Shown: piece after piece, positions 7,136 through 7,360 of the stretch
How the letters are laid out: each line of letters starts with the position of its first letter
Position numbering within the stretch: the stretch's first letter is position 1
DNA from: Desulfurococcales archaeon
Lineage (GTDB): Archaea; Thermoproteota; Thermoprotei_A; Sulfolobales; Desulfurococcaceae
Assembly: GCA_027064845.1 (NCBI GenBank)
Contig: JAMOPC010000445.1
Location: forward strand, 1-7,360
DNA length: 7,360 bases
Direction of reading: 5' to 3'
Program-made: the position numbers and the translations under genes
Notes under the pieces: model-generated
Told to the model about the DNA's origin: nothing
Seen by the model: only the letters and a program-made list of their open reading frames with translations
Database searches by the model: none

Positions 7136-7181
7136 CCACCTTCAGGGTCAAATATATTGATTACAAATCATACTATTTATA
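7136..7181 (-). promoter_or_regulatory. Promoter and ribosome site of the ABC exporter operon
   Basis: On the minus strand TATAAATA (complement of 7174-7181) is a near-consensus archaeal TATA box. Typical spacing puts the transcription start at about 7150-7152, giving a leader of about 26 bases that contains AGGTGG (complement of 7136-7141). The agreement of TATA box, leader length and ribosome site makes this the best-supported promoter in the window. Confidence 0.65.
7158..7170. promoter_or_regulatory. Perfect 5-bp-arm palindrome, candidate operator A
   Basis: TGATT-ACA-AATCA is a dyad with perfect arms. It lies three bases downstream of the ABC operon TATA box, between it and the predicted transcription start, where a bound repressor would block initiation. 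On the minus strand its surroundings (7155-7171) read ATGATTTGTAATCAATA, which matches operator candidate C at 13 of 17 positions. Operator function is inferred. Confidence 0.45.
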
Positions 7182-7236
7182 CTAAGGAATTGTTTTACAT
7201 CACAAAATAATTTTGAAGAATAAAACTTTATGACGC

Positions 7237-7245
7237 AATATATTA
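7237..7245 (+). promoter_or_regulatory. Candidate TATA box for the rightmost gene
   Basis: AATATATTA is centred about 25 bases before the ATG at 7266, the spacing expected for a leaderless archaeal transcript, and no ribosome binding site precedes that ATG. An alternative element, AACTTTATG (7224-7232), would give a leader of roughly 14 bases. AT-rich background limits certainty. Confidence 0.35.
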
Positions 7246-7261
7246 TTTGTGATTCATAAAT
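7245..7261. promoter_or_regulatory. 17-bp near-perfect palindrome, candidate operator C
   Basis: ATTTGTGATTCATAAAT is symmetric about base 7253, with only one mismatched pair out of eight. It starts where the TATA-like stretch AATATATTA (7237-7245) ends and stops four bases before the ATG of the rightmost frame. It therefore covers the likely initiation region of that gene. This is the mirror of operator candidate A's placement in the ABC promoter, suggesting one DNA-binding protein controls both. The role is inferred from symmetry and position; AT-rich sequence makes weak palindromes common. Confidence 0.45.
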
Positions 7262-7265
7262 AAGT

Positions 7266-7360
7266 ATGGTGAACAAATTATTGGTGAATGATAAATCTTT
7301 ATCGGAGTTGGAAAAAATTCTATATAAGGTTTCAAAAACTCTTCTAAAACACTATTATGT
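7266..7360 (+). CDS. Start of an unidentified gene, 3' partial
   Basis: An open frame starts at ATG 7266 and continues past the right edge (31 complete codons visible). The product begins MVNKLLVNDKSLSELEKILY and continues with a lysine-rich, apparently helical stretch. No family can be recognised from this length. Support for a real gene is positional: it is divergent from the ABC exporter operon, has a TATA-like element at leaderless distance and a palindrome just before the ATG. A transcription regulator of the exporter would suit the arrangement, and the amphipathic helix would suit the first helix of a winged-helix protein, but both points are guesses. GTG 7269 or GTG 7284 could be alternative starts. 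Confidence 0.5.
   Translation, partial: MVNKLLVNDKSLSELEKILYKVSKTLLKHYY

Noticed and set aside
1..7360. tRNA, rRNA, CRISPR, insertion sequence or integration site
   Set aside because: Gaps between genes are at most about 140 bases. None was seen to hold a cloverleaf, regular spaced repeats, terminal inverted repeats or transposase remnants by eye.

Overview
The window looks like a compact piece of a hyperthermophilic crenarchaeal chromosome, most likely from the Desulfurococcales and perhaps Staphylothermus-like. The reasons are the AT-rich sequence, frequent ATA/AGA/AGG codons, GTG and TTG starts, TATA-type promoter elements, G-rich Shine-Dalgarno sites and protein matches to archaeal families such as the Sulfolobus-type nucleoside phosphorylase. 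The taxon is inferred from style, not from a marker gene. Eight protein genes are well supported (the first cut by the left edge), and a ninth open frame begins near the right edge. There are no RNA genes, insertion sequences or CRISPR repeats. No stretch over 300 bases lacks a gene; the longest gap is about 140 bases (7126-7265).

Left part (1-3293), nucleoside theme. Two adjacent plus-strand genes encode the paired permeases of a BMP/NupNOPQ-type nucleoside ABC importer; the binding lipoprotein and ATPase should lie just upstream of the window. A convergent minus-strand zinc-dependent medium-chain dehydrogenase follows. It shares a 79-base divergent promoter region with a plus-strand PNP/uridine phosphorylase-family enzyme. 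Import followed by phosphorolysis makes a sensible nucleoside-salvage module; the dehydrogenase substrate is unknown. The phosphorylase has Asn where the purine-specific members have their catalytic Asp.

Middle (3321-4836). A small flavodoxin-like protein follows the phosphorylase by 27 bases and runs tail-to-tail into hypE, the NiFe-hydrogenase cyanide-ligand maturation protein. The two overlap by 23 bp, and the overlap encodes HypE's essential C-terminal PRIC motif.

Right part (4901-7360). A two-gene minus-strand operon encodes a DrrA/CcmA-type ATPase and an ABC-2 permease, with translational coupling through an ATGA overlap. The permease has a large external loop carrying eight N-glycosylation sequons. 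Upstream is a divergent intergenic region with two opposed promoters. Each TATA-like box is followed by an imperfect palindrome sharing a TTTGTRAT core, with further copies nearby. A new plus-strand frame starts at 7266 and leaves the window. This arrangement suggests an ABC exporter controlled by a divergently encoded regulator, but too little of the last gene is visible to identify it.
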